Of a stretch of DNA of 56,550 nucleotides, positions 11,773 through 24,539 are shown piece after piece (positions within the stretch are counted from its first letter, which is position 1; each line of letters opens with the position of its first letter). Origin of the DNA: Welwitschia mirabilis (lineage: Eukaryota; Gnetophyta; Gnetopsida; Welwitschiales); contig JBOZIK010000001.1 in assembly GCA_051453625.1 (NCBI GenBank), positions 126,883,359-126,939,908 of the forward strand, read 5' to 3'. The notes below the pieces were generated by a model. The model was not told the origin of the DNA, did not search any database, and saw nothing but the letters and a program-made list of their open reading frames with translations. Position numbers and translations under genes: made by a program.

Positions 11773-13119
11773 TATTAGATTATGTATTTCCAATTGATGT
11801 TAAACTAATGCTTTCTATGAAGTGAAATTTGTGTATCTTTATGTAGAAAAAATTGATCACTTATAGGTCAGAAGCTAAAGCTACAAATCTCACATTTTGA
11901 TCACTGAAACCTATCAAGTTCTATTATCCTCTTAGGGGATAAACTAGACTTATAAGGAGTCAACTGCACTTGGAACGAACTCTTAGAATTTAACTAAATT
12001 CAAAGGGGTTGATCCGATATCTGAGGAGTCGACTAGACCTATGAACTTGAGAATCAGTACTCCTGAATTGATTGTTAAGGGATCGATTGGATCTAGGAAG
12101 GGTCGACCGAACCTGAGCACTGTGCATCTGTTACTCCTAAATTGATCATCAAGGGGTCAACTAGATACTTAAGGAGCTGATCGGACCTAATGCAAAAGAC
12201 TAGGATAAATTGTTATCAAGATCAAGTAAGTGACCTAACAGATATGCAAACGATTGGATAAGCTTTCGACCACACTCTGAGGCATCAATCAGATGTGGAG
12301 TCATAAGAAGCTAGGGTGATTAAATAATTCACTTGAGCAACCTATGTAAGTCATGACACTAAGAGGGTTCGATCAGACGTTTGAGGGATCAATCAAACAG
12401 AACAAAAATGAAAATTTTATATTCATTTTGTAGCTGTTTTATAGTCGTTGAAAGCGTGTTTTCAATTGTAATAACTCTAAAAGCCTTTTCTTATAAATAG
12501 CCAAGAGTAAAATCACTGTATAACCTTTTGCTAAATGATTGAATCTTGTAATTGATCATTATACTATCTTGGCATTGCATTCCTGATCAAAGACAAGCCA
12601 ACATCTATTGTATCTTTGCATAGAGATTAAATCATTATAATTCTTTGTTCATAGGTTGTATCACTTATGGAAGAAGTGCTCCATTACTATCATTGAGCAA
12701 ACAAATGAGTGATATCAATACATTTAGGCATTCTATAATCACTACCACATTTTTTGAAGATTGATACTTATCTTACAAAAATCACTTTGAAACTGCTAAG
12801 ACTTAGCCTGCAAAAATCATTTGTAAAGATTACAGGTGAGCTCGTAATACTTAGAAGACTTAACAGAGATCTAGATCAGTCTTGGTAATAAATTTATCAT
12901 CAAGAGTGAAGTAGAAGTTTTCCCAAACCACTATAAAACTTGCATGCATATGATTGGCATTTTTATGCTTTCTATTATTTCCATCTTTCAGAATACTTTT
13001 AGTTTTTATGCATAAGTTTTTAGTAATGTATTTTAAGCAAGTTTATATCATGATTTTATTTGAATTTTTTTTTTTAAAGAAACCTATTCACATTTCCCTC
13101 TAGGGTTCTTGATCCCACA
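11773..13119 (+). repeat. 3' LTR of copia II
   Basis: It starts TATTAGATTATG like the 5' copy and ends GATCCCACA. The TATA box is TATAAATA at 12492-12499. At 1347 bp it is close in size to the 5' LTR of the right-hand copia element (53277-54628), so this is the full length. It contains repeated GGGTCGACC-like words between 11940 and 12400. It abuts directly the remains of a different copia element. Confidence 0.92.
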
Positions 13120-15540
13120 ACATCTAGAAATGATGACAAAGAATTTAAAACATATGAAGATTAAGAAATGCATAATAAAGAGAAAGGTGAGTTAGCTTTT
13201 TAAGAAAGGTATGATTGTATTTTTAAATTTTTTTTAAATTATCGAAATTATGTACCAAAATAAAGGAGTTTCGCAAAAATCCTAATTTATCTTATGAATA
13301 AGAAAAGATCTTTTATTTCAAGTAGATAACTGAGAATCTAACTATTAAGACAAAGATTAAAAAACTAATGAATGAATTAAAGAATATGAATAAATAGTTA
13401 TAAGATGCTGGGTACATATATTAATTATTCATCTAAGGCAAAAATGGCCTTGAATACTATGATTGATAAAGGTATAAGATCAAATGATAAAAATGGGTTA
13501 AGTTAGAATGAAGTATTAATAACCAAAGTCAATGTATGAATATTTAGCTTATGCAAAGAACATCATTTGATTTAATTACTATTGAAGATGGCATTATAAA
13601 AACTTTTATACTTTTATTGTTATCAAATGAAAAATAAACTTACCATAACGAAAATTAAGAAAATGAGTTAGAAAATTTGTATAAAATAAATACAAGAAGA
13701 AATTGATTTTAAAGCATTACAAAAATGTTTTTCTTAATTATATTACTTTTTGATTAGTAAAGAAGCTTATTTGGTATGTAAATAGAGGTTGCATTTCACA
13801 AATGATAAGAGACAAATCAATCTTCAACTCTTCAATTGATCAAGATCATAATGTTGCTTTATTTGATGATAACACTGAAGCTCCTATTAGAGGAATCACT
13901 ACCATCAAAGATGGAAATCTTCCTATGGTAAAATATGTATTTCATATTAAAGGATTATAACATAACTTATTAAGTACTAGTTAGGTTTATCATTTAAACT
14001 ATAATGTCATCTTTTTAAAAAATGAAAATGCTATTAACAATTATAATTTCAATGAATCATCATTTATTTGACATAGAAAATTAAATGTATATGTTACCTT
14101 ACTTAATGATATTTCTAATAGAGATCTTAGGTATTTGCTTAAAATCATAAGTAATGTAAATATCTGATATAGAAATCTTAGGCATTTAAAGATGGATTTC
14201 ATGCCGACTTTATCATTTAAACAATTTGTAAGAGAACTTCAAAAGCTCAAAAATTCTAATAAATAGGTTTGTGATGCTTTTTAAAAGGAGAAGAAAATAA
14301 ACATAAGGTTCAATAAGAAAACATGAACATCAACTTCATGGCCTTTGTATATGTTTCATATTAATCTAGTTGGTTTATGTTAAATTAAAAGTCTTAAAAT
14401 AAAATGATATTATCTTACAATAGTTGATGATTATTCTTAATTTACATTAGTAGCTTTCTTGCTTACAAATATGAGAACTTCTATCATTTTTCTAAGTTGT
14501 GCACTAGATTATATAATTAAAAGGGTTATTTCATTAAGATCATATAGAGTAAAAATAATGGAGAATTCAAAAATACATGCTTCAAGGAGATTTGTGGATA
14601 ACATTGATAAGAACTATGTTACATGATCAAAAGGTAACATATCATTTTTGGATCTAATCTATGGATACCATATTTGCATAAGTTAAGTTGTGATACAATA
14701 AGTTACAACCAAAACCCCTTAAAAGCTATGACATGATAAAAATCCCTTTCTAAGAGACTTTTACCTTTTTGGTTTAAAATGGTATATTATACATGAGAAA
14801 AATTGACTTAGAAAATTTCATGCAAATTTCAAAGAAGTTATTTTGTTTTGGTATTCTATGATTAGTAAAGCATATATATTTTATAGAAAAAGAACTTAAA
14901 TTATAGAAGACACAATAAATGTTAAGATTAATAATTCTTACATGCAAATTTTTTATGTTTTAGATGAGGGAGATAATGAAAAACTTAAATAATATACTAA
15001 AGGAAAATCATTAGATTTTGATAATAACACAAATGTTGATAAGAAACCAAGAACATAAAGGCCTATTAAAATAAGGAAATTAAAGAAGATGCATTTTCTT
15101 AGCAACATTAGTGAGATGGAATCAAAGTAAGAAAGTCATTACCTAAACTTAATTATGATACATAGATCTCTTAAATAAATTTTAAAAGCTTTAAAAATGT
15201 TGAAGATGATGAAAAATATATGTTAATAATGTAAGAAGAGATAACCCAATTCTAAGCATATGATGTTTTGGAACTAGGACCTAGATCTTCAAACTATTTC
15301 ATCATAAGGATAAACTGAATCTTCAAAAATAAGATAGATGGAAATAAACATATGATCATAACTAAAGCTCAAATTATTACCAAAGATTATAACCAATATA
15401 AAGTAAATAAATTTGAAAAAATCTTTTTATATGTTACTAGAATGAAGTTAAATAGGATACTAAGGATGTTTACATGTAACAACAAACTACATTTTATTAA
15501 TTTAATATGCATTTTTTATCACATTAAGCATTAAAATGAT
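13120..15540 (+). pseudogene. Remains of another Ty1/copia element (copia IV), late gag to early RT
   Basis: A very decayed copia polyprotein of a lineage different from copia II. Late gag is followed by the protease region, where the DSG active site reads NRG (13781-13789, catalytic Asp to Asn) in WYVNRGCISQMIRDKS. Then come GLPHNLLSTS-like GAG-pre-integrase text (about 13955), an HRNLRHL-like zinc-finger segment (14165-14190), an integrase core reduced to PLYMFHINLVGL (about 14342-14377), and RT fingers including ITKAQIITKDYNQ (15358-15396). The reading stops after about 15540 without the RT palm. The start coincides with the end of the copia II LTR, so copia II may have inserted into it, but the other half was not found on the left side. 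Confidence 0.8.
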
Positions 15541-17170
15541 CAAATTTATTTTGGAAATGTTAAAAAATGATGAAAATTAATATCTATTATAATGATGATG
15601 AGAAAATACATTTTATGAGATAAAATGTTTTCTTTTTTTATTTATCAATAGGATTATCACTTATTGATAACCTTGTAAGAAGAATATGTTTATGATTATT
15701 TTTACCTAAAATTAGGTAATGAGAGCTTATTAGTGATTGACAAAGATATGAAGAAAATATTTCAAATGATTTAGTGTAACATTATGAAGAGGATAAGGCT
15801 ATCAACAAATTATTAAGAATTAATAGCCATAGGTAGCTTGATGATAAGATAATTATACGATAGCTTAGTGATAAGGTAAAGTCTAAGGTCAAGGATGCAT
15901 AGATCTATTATAGTGTAAAATAACTATAATGGATCTTATTGATAAGTAATATATTTATAATATAATTCAATCAGAAATAATAATATATTACAAAAAGGAA
16001 TGAAGGCTTATTACTAAGATATCAACTAATCAAGAACTTGTGACAAGATGAACCGTTGATTATTAATAAATCTTTAAATGGAAATATCCTATAACTATTC
16101 TATGCTGCAATAAGGGTAAATATGTGGTTAATAAAATAAATCATGATCATATTAATGATTGATCATTTTTTAAAAATTATTTATGATAAATAGTCGATAA
16201 GGATGAATATTTATCATGTATTATACATAATTGACCTGGCATGCAATAGGAAATTATGATGAAATCATAAGAAGTAAAGAGATAAATTTAGTATAAAATT
16301 AATCTATACTCTAAATTCTATCTTACCATATTTTATTTATCATAAAAAAAATTGTAATCCTTTCCCAAATTATTCTAGAACTCAATTATAAATGTGACCT
16401 TTCTTTATTTGGAAGGGGGTTCAGAATTTGTAAAGTTTATTGAAAAATTCATTCAATTACTCTTGTACTCTATTTTATCTACAATAATGATTAGTTTTAG
16501 AGATTCTTTTGCTATACATTTAATTTGATTCTATGAAATGTAATCCATTCAAGGATTTCTTGTTAAAATGTTTTTGGAGTAGTTCTAAATTATGTACTTT
16601 AATTTAGATTCTCTTATTTTCTATTCTTATTTTTTATAATTCTCTTCCTCATGGTAGTATATTCAAGTGTAAGAGTTGTAGTTGAAATTTAAAGTTTATC
16701 TTAATCCAAATTCCATGATTTTCATTTAGTACTTTTTAGTTTAACATTAGTTTTTAAAGCATATAATTAGTTTACTGAATAGTTCAATTCCTAATGAAAA
16801 TTGATGTTTTCTTTTATTATGTGATATGTGATCCATTCATGTATTCATTAGACACTAATTTTTAGGTCATTATATTCTACTTTAGTGGGTTGTTAATATG
16901 GTAATAGACTAAAGCATTGTAAAATCAATATCATTCATGTTTATTTTTATGTACATAGTTAGGTTAAAATTAAATAGTTCTTTTATCTATTTTTCATAAT
17001 AAAATTTCTTTAAAATTTAACTTATTTGATTTATTACTTGAGAAAAGAAATTATATCTACTTGATTATTCAAGCTTAGTTTCTATTATCTTGAACATACG
17101 TCTAAAAGCTTCCTATGATAAAATAAGAGTGGTGATGATTACCTTAGCTAGTTTCTTAATGCTTATCACA
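15541..17170 (+). repeat. Candidate 5' LTR of gypsy copy A
   Basis: No coding sequence is seen. The right end, ...CTTATCACA, is followed by TTT and a PBS-like site, as expected for an LTR end. A TATA-like word (TATAAAT, 16387-16393) is followed by a GGAAGGGGGTTC segment and GAAAAATTCATTCAATTACTC, a layout common in the R-U5 part of plant gypsy LTRs. The left limit is not visible and I found no matching 3' LTR in the window, so the whole call rests on position and PBS. Confidence 0.4.
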
Positions 17171-17173
17171 TTT

Positions 17174-17191
17174 TGGCTCTGTTTCTAATGA
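17174..17191 (+). other. Decayed PBS of tRNA-Asp type (gypsy copy A)
   Basis: TGGCTCTGTTTCTAATGA agrees at 11 of 18 positions with TGGCGCCGTTGCCGGGGA, the site Athila-type elements use. It is preceded by CA plus a short T spacer, as at a true LTR/PBS junction. Its place upstream of Athila-like gag and pol in the same orientation supports the call. Confidence 0.45.
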
Positions 17192-19690
17192 AGCATTGGT
17201 AATTTAAGATGTTGAAATAAGTGAGCAGTTGTTTTTTCTTAATTTCTTAATTTCATTATTATTTTTTCCCTAGATTTATACTTTATTTCTTTTCTCTTTG
17301 TTTTATTTTAGGCATTTTTAATTTTCTTGTTGCATTTATTTCTCTAATTACTTATTTAATATTTAACTTTAATTTAATTAACAAAATTGTTTAATATTTC
17401 TTTCCAATTTTATTAGGTAGTTTATATGCTTTCTACTTCAAATCTACTTTATAATTTGTTCTTTATGCAATTTTTCTTGTGGTTTCTTTTATGCATATCT
17501 ATTTAATTCATTTTCATATATGATTTATTTTCAATTTTAAGTTAAATTTAGGATTTATTTTTTATTCTTATTTTATCCTTTGAGTCAAAATCAACCAACA
17601 ATGTTCATATCTTTCTTTTGTTTTAAGGCTTATTATGAAATATTATTGAACATTAAAATAAGGAATATATTGAAGGAGGACATCTTTGAGCCTCATGAAT
17701 GGGAGCTCTTTGTCAAACATCAAGACAGAGGTAAGTACCATAAACCTTTGGAACTCAAAACTTCAACTTTAATTAAAAATTCTTGGTAATTTTTGAAATC
17801 ATTACTTTTAAAGTCCTTTTCATTTCCTAGAAAAGAAGGAATTATTTATTATTATAAAATCATTAGTTAATTGACAAGGAAATATTAGATTTGAAAGTAT
17901 TTACAATTTAAAAAAAAGTAGTGATATTTTATTATCATTTGTTTTTTTTAATTAAAAGAATTACTTTGGAAAAATAAAAAAAGAATTATTTGATTCCTAG
18001 ATTCAAAGAAATTATGTTTTCTTTTCTTGTTTTTACTTTTCAAAAAATAAATTCGAAAGCATTTTTATTTTTAACTTTATTAGTTTAATATATTTGAATT
18101 TATAAATGAATTTTTTAAGTTCAAATTGAAGTTCAATTGATGAATCTTGAGACATCACCTAAACTACTCATATGAGATAGAGGTAAGGGAAATAACAGTG
18201 AATAACCTAAGTAAGTTAGGAATCCCTCTTCTAATTTCTTAAACGTTCATTATCTAGCATTGAAATCAATTAAGAAATAAATATATTTCAACATTTATGT
18301 GATGAAATTATTTCTATTAGACATCTGGATTCACAAAAATTTAAAAATTAAAAAATCCTTAAGAAAACTGTCCTAGAACTAGATGATCAAGAAAAATTCT
18401 TATCTAACTTCTATAACACTTTTTAATTAAGAGAAAAAAATTCCTACCAAATATGATAAGGACTTGAAAAGTTATGTAGTAAAGGTATAGACATAGATTA
18501 CAACTTTTAAGTTATGAAAGAGGTAATAAGCTTATTATTAAACTTAGATGAAAGTCCTCTTAAGACATCAAAAAAATTTATGGCCATTATGTTTTACTAA
18601 AAAACATTCTATGTAATTAAGGTTTTATCTAGTTGAGGATTCATTATAATTCACGTCTATTCGACATTAATACATGTAATTAAGGTTTTATCCTATTACT
18701 CAACATGAATAAAGAATCATGAAGTGGTTTCACAATTCTAGAGGGAGTGATTAAAGATGCAAAAGTTATAGAAACTTCCTTGTACACAACCAATTAATAG
18801 ACATCTTTATCTTACTGCTAGTAGGATCATCTTATATAATTGAAAGTATTCAATTTAAATGTAAGAGAAAACAAAAAAAGAAAAATAATTTCATGATCCA
18901 ATATCATAGCCATAATATTTAGCAATACCAACTACTTTATGGAAATCTGCTAATCTAAGAAATAATCAAATGAAAAAAATTAATGCATTTTTGGTTAAGT
19001 TACATGATAAGATACTAAATTGGTAACAAACAATGCAATGAAAGACTTGAATGCATAATATCAAATGTTAATATTTTTCCTAATCTAGAACATAGTAAAA
19101 ATTATTATTTGAATATAACTTCATGTCACATTTAAACACCTACATTTTTATTAATAAAACACCTTCATTTTCATTAATAAGACCAATGACAACTCTCTAA
19201 AATTCTACATGACAAACAAGTTAGAGTCAATATAAAACTCAAGAATATTAGTGCATAATAGTTGAAGGTATACCTTTATTGAAATCAATGAAAGATTTTA
19301 CTAGAAATAATTCTTACTAAAAATAATTTCAATTCTTCAATTAAAACACAAAAAATTCCTTTAAACTATTTATTTATAGGATTGCATTTTAATCCTAGCT
19401 TATATCTAGGATAAATAATAACTCCACAAATCATGTGACCTAATCAAGTTATAACTTCTCTAGTGAATCAATTGTAATTTGAAGCTTTAGAACCATAAAA
19501 TATTAATAATATAACCTAACCTAAATAAAAAATTAAGGTTATTAACTTTCAACATAGAAAATCCTTAATGGAGCCTTAGTGTTTTCACTAAGACCATATG
19601 TTAAAGTTTGAAATGCAAAACGTTATCCTCATTTTATGGTATTAATGATAAGGATTTGATGAGATATTTATAAAATTTTGGAAATATTTT
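17192..19690. other. Leader-like noncoding region before gypsy A gag
   Basis: About 2.5 kb with no recognisable domain. A short open stretch at 17580-17789 has ordinary protein composition but no known motif. An 18-bp exact direct repeat (TGTAATTAAGGTTTTATC) occurs at 18612-18629 and 18675-18692. The N-terminal part of gag may lie decayed beyond recognition in the right half. Confidence 0.5.
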
Positions 19691-20480
19691 GGAAATATTA
19701 TTACTTATAACTACTCATAAAACCAAAATTATTGCTTTTATAACCACTTTGAAAGATAAAGATAATGTTTGATTATAAACTGTACAAAACCAAGTAGATC
19801 TGAGGAGGAATTTAAGAATTCTTTTATAAGAAATTTTATTCCTATGATAAGTTTTATAGTTTAAGAAACTAATTAATGATTTTCTAATAAAAAAGAAAAT
19901 TAATATTTTAAGAAAGCTTATAAAATGTTCTATATGCAATATCAAAGGAATTCTTATCATGGTTTTCCAACACACCAAATTCTCTAGATACTTATTAAAG
20001 AATTATATAAATACATGAGGAAACATGTAGAATTTATAATAGGTGGAAATATGATTAATAAAAATCCTAAAAAAGAATTCAAAATTTTAGAAGAATAATG
20101 TGATCAAATAAAGAGATGGCCAATCAAGAGAACCGAACAAGCTTTCTTCACTCAAGAGTAAGCAATGGTAGTTAAAAAGATGAAAGAAATACTGTAGAAA
20201 CTAATGAATATCATGATTATCTAATAATAATAATAATAATAATATATTATACCATAAAAATAAGTTATAGTAATACAAATTTTAACATCATTACAGCCTA
20301 CTCAAACTACTGCACCTCAACTTCAACTTGAATTAGGTTTGATGATTATGGAATATTATAAGTTATGTATTTTTTGTGAATAATTAGGACATCAACCTCA
20401 AGATTATGGAGCTCGACAATATGTACCTAATATAGTGACAAGAATGGTACTAGTATTATAAGGAAATAGTTCTTTTACTT
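19691..20480 (+). pseudogene. gypsy A gag remnant
   Basis: The retrotransposon gag domain is seen in pieces: a KAYKMFYMQYQ-like helix, then HGFPTHQILQ in place of the usual CPHHG-P core (about 19910-19985), then GGNMINKNPKKEF (about 20042-20080), which corresponds to the GG-L-NKTPEEA motif of Athila-type gag. Farther on, a zinc knuckle is at 20366-20407 with spacing Cys-X2-Cys-X4-His-X4; the last Cys is Tyr (TAT, 20405-20407) and one residue inside is a stop. After it comes a Gln/Tyr/Asn-rich tail. Gag would form the particle; here it is dead. Confidence 0.75.
20222..20243. repeat. (TAA)n microsatellite
   Basis: About seven uninterrupted TAA units inside the gag remnant of gypsy copy A. Confidence 0.9.
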
Positions 20481-21179
20481 CTTCAAATTTTATTTCACCT
20501 GTACGACTAAATTATTTTAATAATAAAACAAATGAATGGGAAGGATATATTAATTATTAATAAAAACCATTCTACCTATTAAATATGTATAAATCTTAGT
20601 ATCAAAAAAGGCCATATCAAGGTAATAATGGAATTTATAGGTTTATAAAATTTTATCAACAACAAATCGTAACTCAACGTATGAGGTAACAAGTGGATTT
20701 AATGAATAAAAAGGTTAGAGACATGGAGTAAATGATTACAAATTTTATGTAGAAATAACAAGTAATATTACCATGAAAATAAAACAAAAAGCTATTAATA
20801 AACCTCATGAACAAGATTAATCAATAATGACCTAAAATGGAAAGAATTTAGAAGTGTTATAAAGAACCTAACCTTTGGAAGAAGAATAAAAATTCAATAA
20901 ATTTAAAATAATAAAGGAATAAAATACTAAAGACATAACTAATAAGAAGTAATGTGAACTAGTAGAAATATCATTCAAAAAGCTTCATCCACTTCTCTTC
21001 CTATTGAATTTTTAAAGGAATGAACTCCTTAATCATATTTTCTAAGAAACAGGAGTTAAAGAGTTATTTGACAAAAGTAATAAGAGATACTCCACTTTAC
21101 TTTAAATGTATTAATGATATTTGTTTAAAAAATAAAAAGAAATTTGTTAATTTCTAATTTCACTTAATAAAAAATACAT

Positions 21180-21740
21180 CTCAAATCATTGAAAAGAATA
21201 TTCCTCCTAAGTAAAGGGACCTTAGATCACCAACTGTTTAAGTGATCATTAATAAGGAAAGAATCTTCATGCCTTATAAGATTTAGATGTGAGTGTTAAT
21301 ATCATGCCTTCTTATTTATGATAAACTTTAGATTTAATAAAATTTTTTGAAATCAACATGACTTCATCATTATAAATGAATCTGTTAGAAGCCTAAAAAG
21401 AGTCATTAAAAGCATGTTATTTAAATTAGAGAAACTATTATACCTTATAAATTTTTTAATCTTAGAGATTGTTAAGATGGTTTTTGTAATTATTTTTAGT
21501 AGACCATGGTTAGCTATAGGGGATGCTATAATTCATTACTATACTAAAATAATTAACCTTAAAAATCTAAAAATAAATATGGACGTGTTTGATCCTTCAA
21601 AATGTAAAGAAGAAAGAAAACATAGACAACAATCAAGATTCATTAACATAGATACCAAAGCCATTCTCATTGAAAATTATCTTCGATTAGATTTAAAAAA
21701 TAAGCATGAAAATATTTTACACATAGATGAATAACATAAG
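21180..21740 (+). pseudogene. gypsy A aspartic protease remnant
   Basis: The active-site loop, DLGAS in Athila-type elements, reads DLDVS at 21280-21294 and is followed by VNIMPSYL, matching the family's VN-MP pattern. The second conserved part is in an open stretch 21414-21734, where SRPWLAIGDAII (about 21498-21533) corresponds to the late protease motif GRPFLAT-A-I. After that comes an uncharacterised hydrophilic linker. Stops separate the two halves. Confidence 0.75.
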
Positions 21741-21764
21741 AAAGCTAAATAAATTGAAGAATCA

Positions 21765-22960
21765 ATGCTTTTTGAATATAAAAACAATAAAAACATCATC
21801 ATAAAAAATGAATTTCAGGAAATTCTAGAACTTAAGAAGCTATCCTCAATAATAAAGTATGTCTTTCTAGATGTAGGAAAAATAAATCTACTAATCATTA
21901 GCATATATTTAGATTTTAAAAAAGAGGAACAATTGATTCAAATGCTTAAACAAAACAAAAAATCTCTACATGATTACATAATGATATTCAACAAGAAATT
22001 TTATTAACGTTAGTAATGCACAAGATTTACTTAGAAGAGGATGTAAAACTAATTAGAAAACCTTTTTAATGTTTGAATACTACATTCTAAAAGTAGTTAA
22101 GGATAAAATCCATAACATATGAAATTAAGATATTATATATCCTATATTTAATAGTGAGTGAGTAATCCCAATTATAGTAGTATCAAAGAAGAATGGTAAA
22201 TGATGAATTCGTATTATCTTTAAAAAATCAATAAACATAAAAATGAATCACTTTTACATATCTTACATTGATTAGATCCTCAAAAAAATTTTAGGGCATA
22301 AATACTATTGATTTCTATATGGATTTAGTGGTTATAACCATATTGCTATAGTACTTGAAGATACACATAAGACAACATTTACTTTACCATTTTGGAAGAT
22401 GTTCTTACTACAAAATTTCATTTGGATTATGTATTGCATCCATTACTTTTTAAAGAAATAAGATGTCAATAGTTTTTAATTTACTAGGAGAGTTCATCCA
22501 AATCTTCATAGATGATTTTTTTCAAAATATGATGATTCCTTTGATTAAACTCTATAACCGTTTCAAAAATTTTTCTCATGATGTATTAAGAAGTATTTAG
22601 AATCAAGTTCGTAAAAAACTATTTCATGTTTAAAAGTGGGATTGTTTTGAAAAATATTATGTCATAGACTAGGATAACTATGGATCCTAAGAAAATCTAA
22701 TTTATCACATCTTTACCAACATCAACAAATCTCAAAACATATAGATGTTTTCTAATAGACATTTAATATTATTAATGATTTATTAAGAATTTTTTAAAGT
22801 CTTTAAGGCCTTTGTATAAGTTATTTAAAAATGATAAATCCTCTATATGAAGTAATTCTTGTGATAAATCTTGTAATGTTTTAAAAGAAAAATTCATCCC
22901 TACACATGTTACTAGTACACCAAATCAACAGTATCCTTTTAATCTCATGTGTGATTCTAG
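21765..22960 (+). pseudogene. gypsy A reverse transcriptase remnant
   Basis: The pre-RT linker has LELKKLSSIIKYVFL (21819-21863), which matches the LKPLPSHLKYAFL pattern of Athila/Tat elements. IYLEEDVK (about 22029-22052) starts the RT-linked segment. In the palm, the first catalytic motif CFLDG is altered to FLYG (near 22315), so Asp is replaced by Tyr, while the second, F-I-D-D at 22505-22516, is intact. Thumb and connection text with FKVFKAF (about 22793) follows. Many stops and frame changes. Copy B preserves this domain better. Confidence 0.85.
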
Positions 22961-24330
22961 TAAAACTATAAATTAGTATGGCTTTAGGATAACACATCAA
23001 TCATGAGCCCTTTATCATTTACTATATTTGAAAAATCATTACTCTAGTCTAATGTGATTATAAAATAACTAAAAAGGATTTACTAGTAATAATTATAACA
23101 CTTAAAAAGTGTAGACATTACCTTATTGGTTTTAAAACTCAAGTCTACATAAATCATTTAGCTATTATGTTCTTATCAAATAAGAAAATTAACAATGTTT
23201 GTATTATGTGTTGGTGCATACCCATGCAAGAATTTGATTTGGAAATTTAACATAAGTGAGATTATAAAAAAGTAGTAATAAACCATATTTATCATTTGAA
23301 AATATCTTAAACATATAAAAATCAAGACAAATTTGATGACATGTTTCTTGATGACAAATTATTTGTAGTACATACTAACCATCATAAGTAAGAGCTATGA
23401 TACATAAATATTGTTAATTACCTATTTAACCTTAAAGTTCCATGAGATTGATTAATTGAGAATCATCAACTATTTTTTAAAAAAATTAGACATTACATTT
23501 TATAAAATCCTTTTCTATAGTATATCTACAAGCATGAAATTGATTATCAATGTATTCTATGATGGGAACAACCTAAAATCTTATAAATGTATTATAGTGG
23601 CTCTGAAGGCTATTTCAATGGAGCAAAAATAGCTCACAACATTTTACAAAGTGGATTCTACTCACTTACATTGTTTTAAGACTCTTGTCATTATGTCTTG
23701 AAGTGTGGTCACTACTAGCAAAAAGGGGATTATTAAAAAAAGATAAGCCACCTATGAATCTAATTCTAGCATATGGCCATTTTATGTTTAGAAAATTGAT
23801 TTATGGGACAACTTCTAGTATAAAATGGATATTAATACATTATTATTTATGTCTATTATGTTATAAAATGAGGAAAAACTAAAGCAACTAAAACCAATGA
23901 TTTGAAAATAGTTGTTGCATTTTTCAAAGCACATATCTTACAATGATTTACACATTTACATGCAATTATTAACAAACTTATTTCAATAACCAAATTATGA
24001 AGAAACTAATGAAGTTAGTAAGAATTTTTCATGACGTTACAATTAATTATCACCCACAAAAAATGGCCAAGTAGAGAATGGAAACTGAGAAAATAAAGAA
24101 TCTTAGTTAAATTTGTTATTTTTAGTAAGTATTGGTATTAAACATTAAATGATCCATTATGCTTATATCAAAAAAACATAGAGAAGTTTCTTGGATCATA
24201 CACTATATCAATTGGTTTATGAGAAATAATGCTTACTCCCAATAGAAATTCAATGTACGTCTTAGAAGTTGGAACAAACGTTAAATCTTAATAATGAAGA
24301 GAACATTCTGAAGAGATGTTTATAGCTTAA
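22961..24330 (+). pseudogene. gypsy A RNase H and integrase remnant
   Basis: RNase H reads KKDLLVIIITLKKCRHYLIG and then VYINHLAI where active elements have VYTDHAA; the catalytic Asp is Asn (23152-23154). MQEFDLEI (about 23227-23250) follows as in the family. Integrase is poorer: the zinc finger is not readable, but TKTNDLKIVVAFFKAHIL (23888-23941) and YHPQKNGQVE (24046-24076) match the core, and the catalytic Glu at 24074-24076 is kept. Copy B has the same Asp-to-Asn change in RNase H (31097-31099). Confidence 0.8.
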
Positions 24331-24539
24331 GGAACTAAGATGAGATAAGATATCATGTAGTAAATCAATGATGCATCATATAGAATTAATTATAATATTA
24401 TCATGATAAGAAAATTTAATGAAACCCTTTTAACATAGATAATTAAATTATACTATCCAACATGATATTACATAAATTCCTAAGAAAATTAATCATCAAA
24501 TGCAAAAAAAATTTTTTAAGACTATTAAAGTAAATTGAA

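Larger units (their letters stand above)
6229..13119 (+). mobile_element. Complete but dead Ty1/copia element (copia II, SIRE-like)
   Basis: A 6.9-kb LTR retrotransposon with every part in place: 5' LTR, tRNA-iMet PBS, gag, protease, integrase, RT, RNase H, polypurine tract and 3' LTR. The internal part is only about 4.36 kb because most of gag is deleted. All genes carry stops and frameshifts, and several catalytic residues are lost (integrase Glu to Lys, RT Asp to Asn). The two LTRs agree at 46 of 52 bases between 6309-6360 and 11855-11906, which suggests an old insertion. The order PR-IN-RT-RH is diagnostic of copia. SIRE affinity is inferred from motif style and should be tested by an RT tree. 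Confidence 0.93.

Noticed and set aside
17580-17789. 69-codon ORF as an exon of a host gene or a DNA transposase piece
   Set aside because: A faint likeness to transposase-type text (HEWELFVKH) is too short to support a call; no neighbouring exon or splice pattern is convincing.
19690-24330. Gypsy copy A as an integrated pararetrovirus
   Set aside because: RT is followed by integrase text (YHPQKNGQVE), and the element has an LTR-type PBS and a duplicated copy with the same order. Pararetroviruses lack integrase, and no movement-protein or coat-protein motif was seen.
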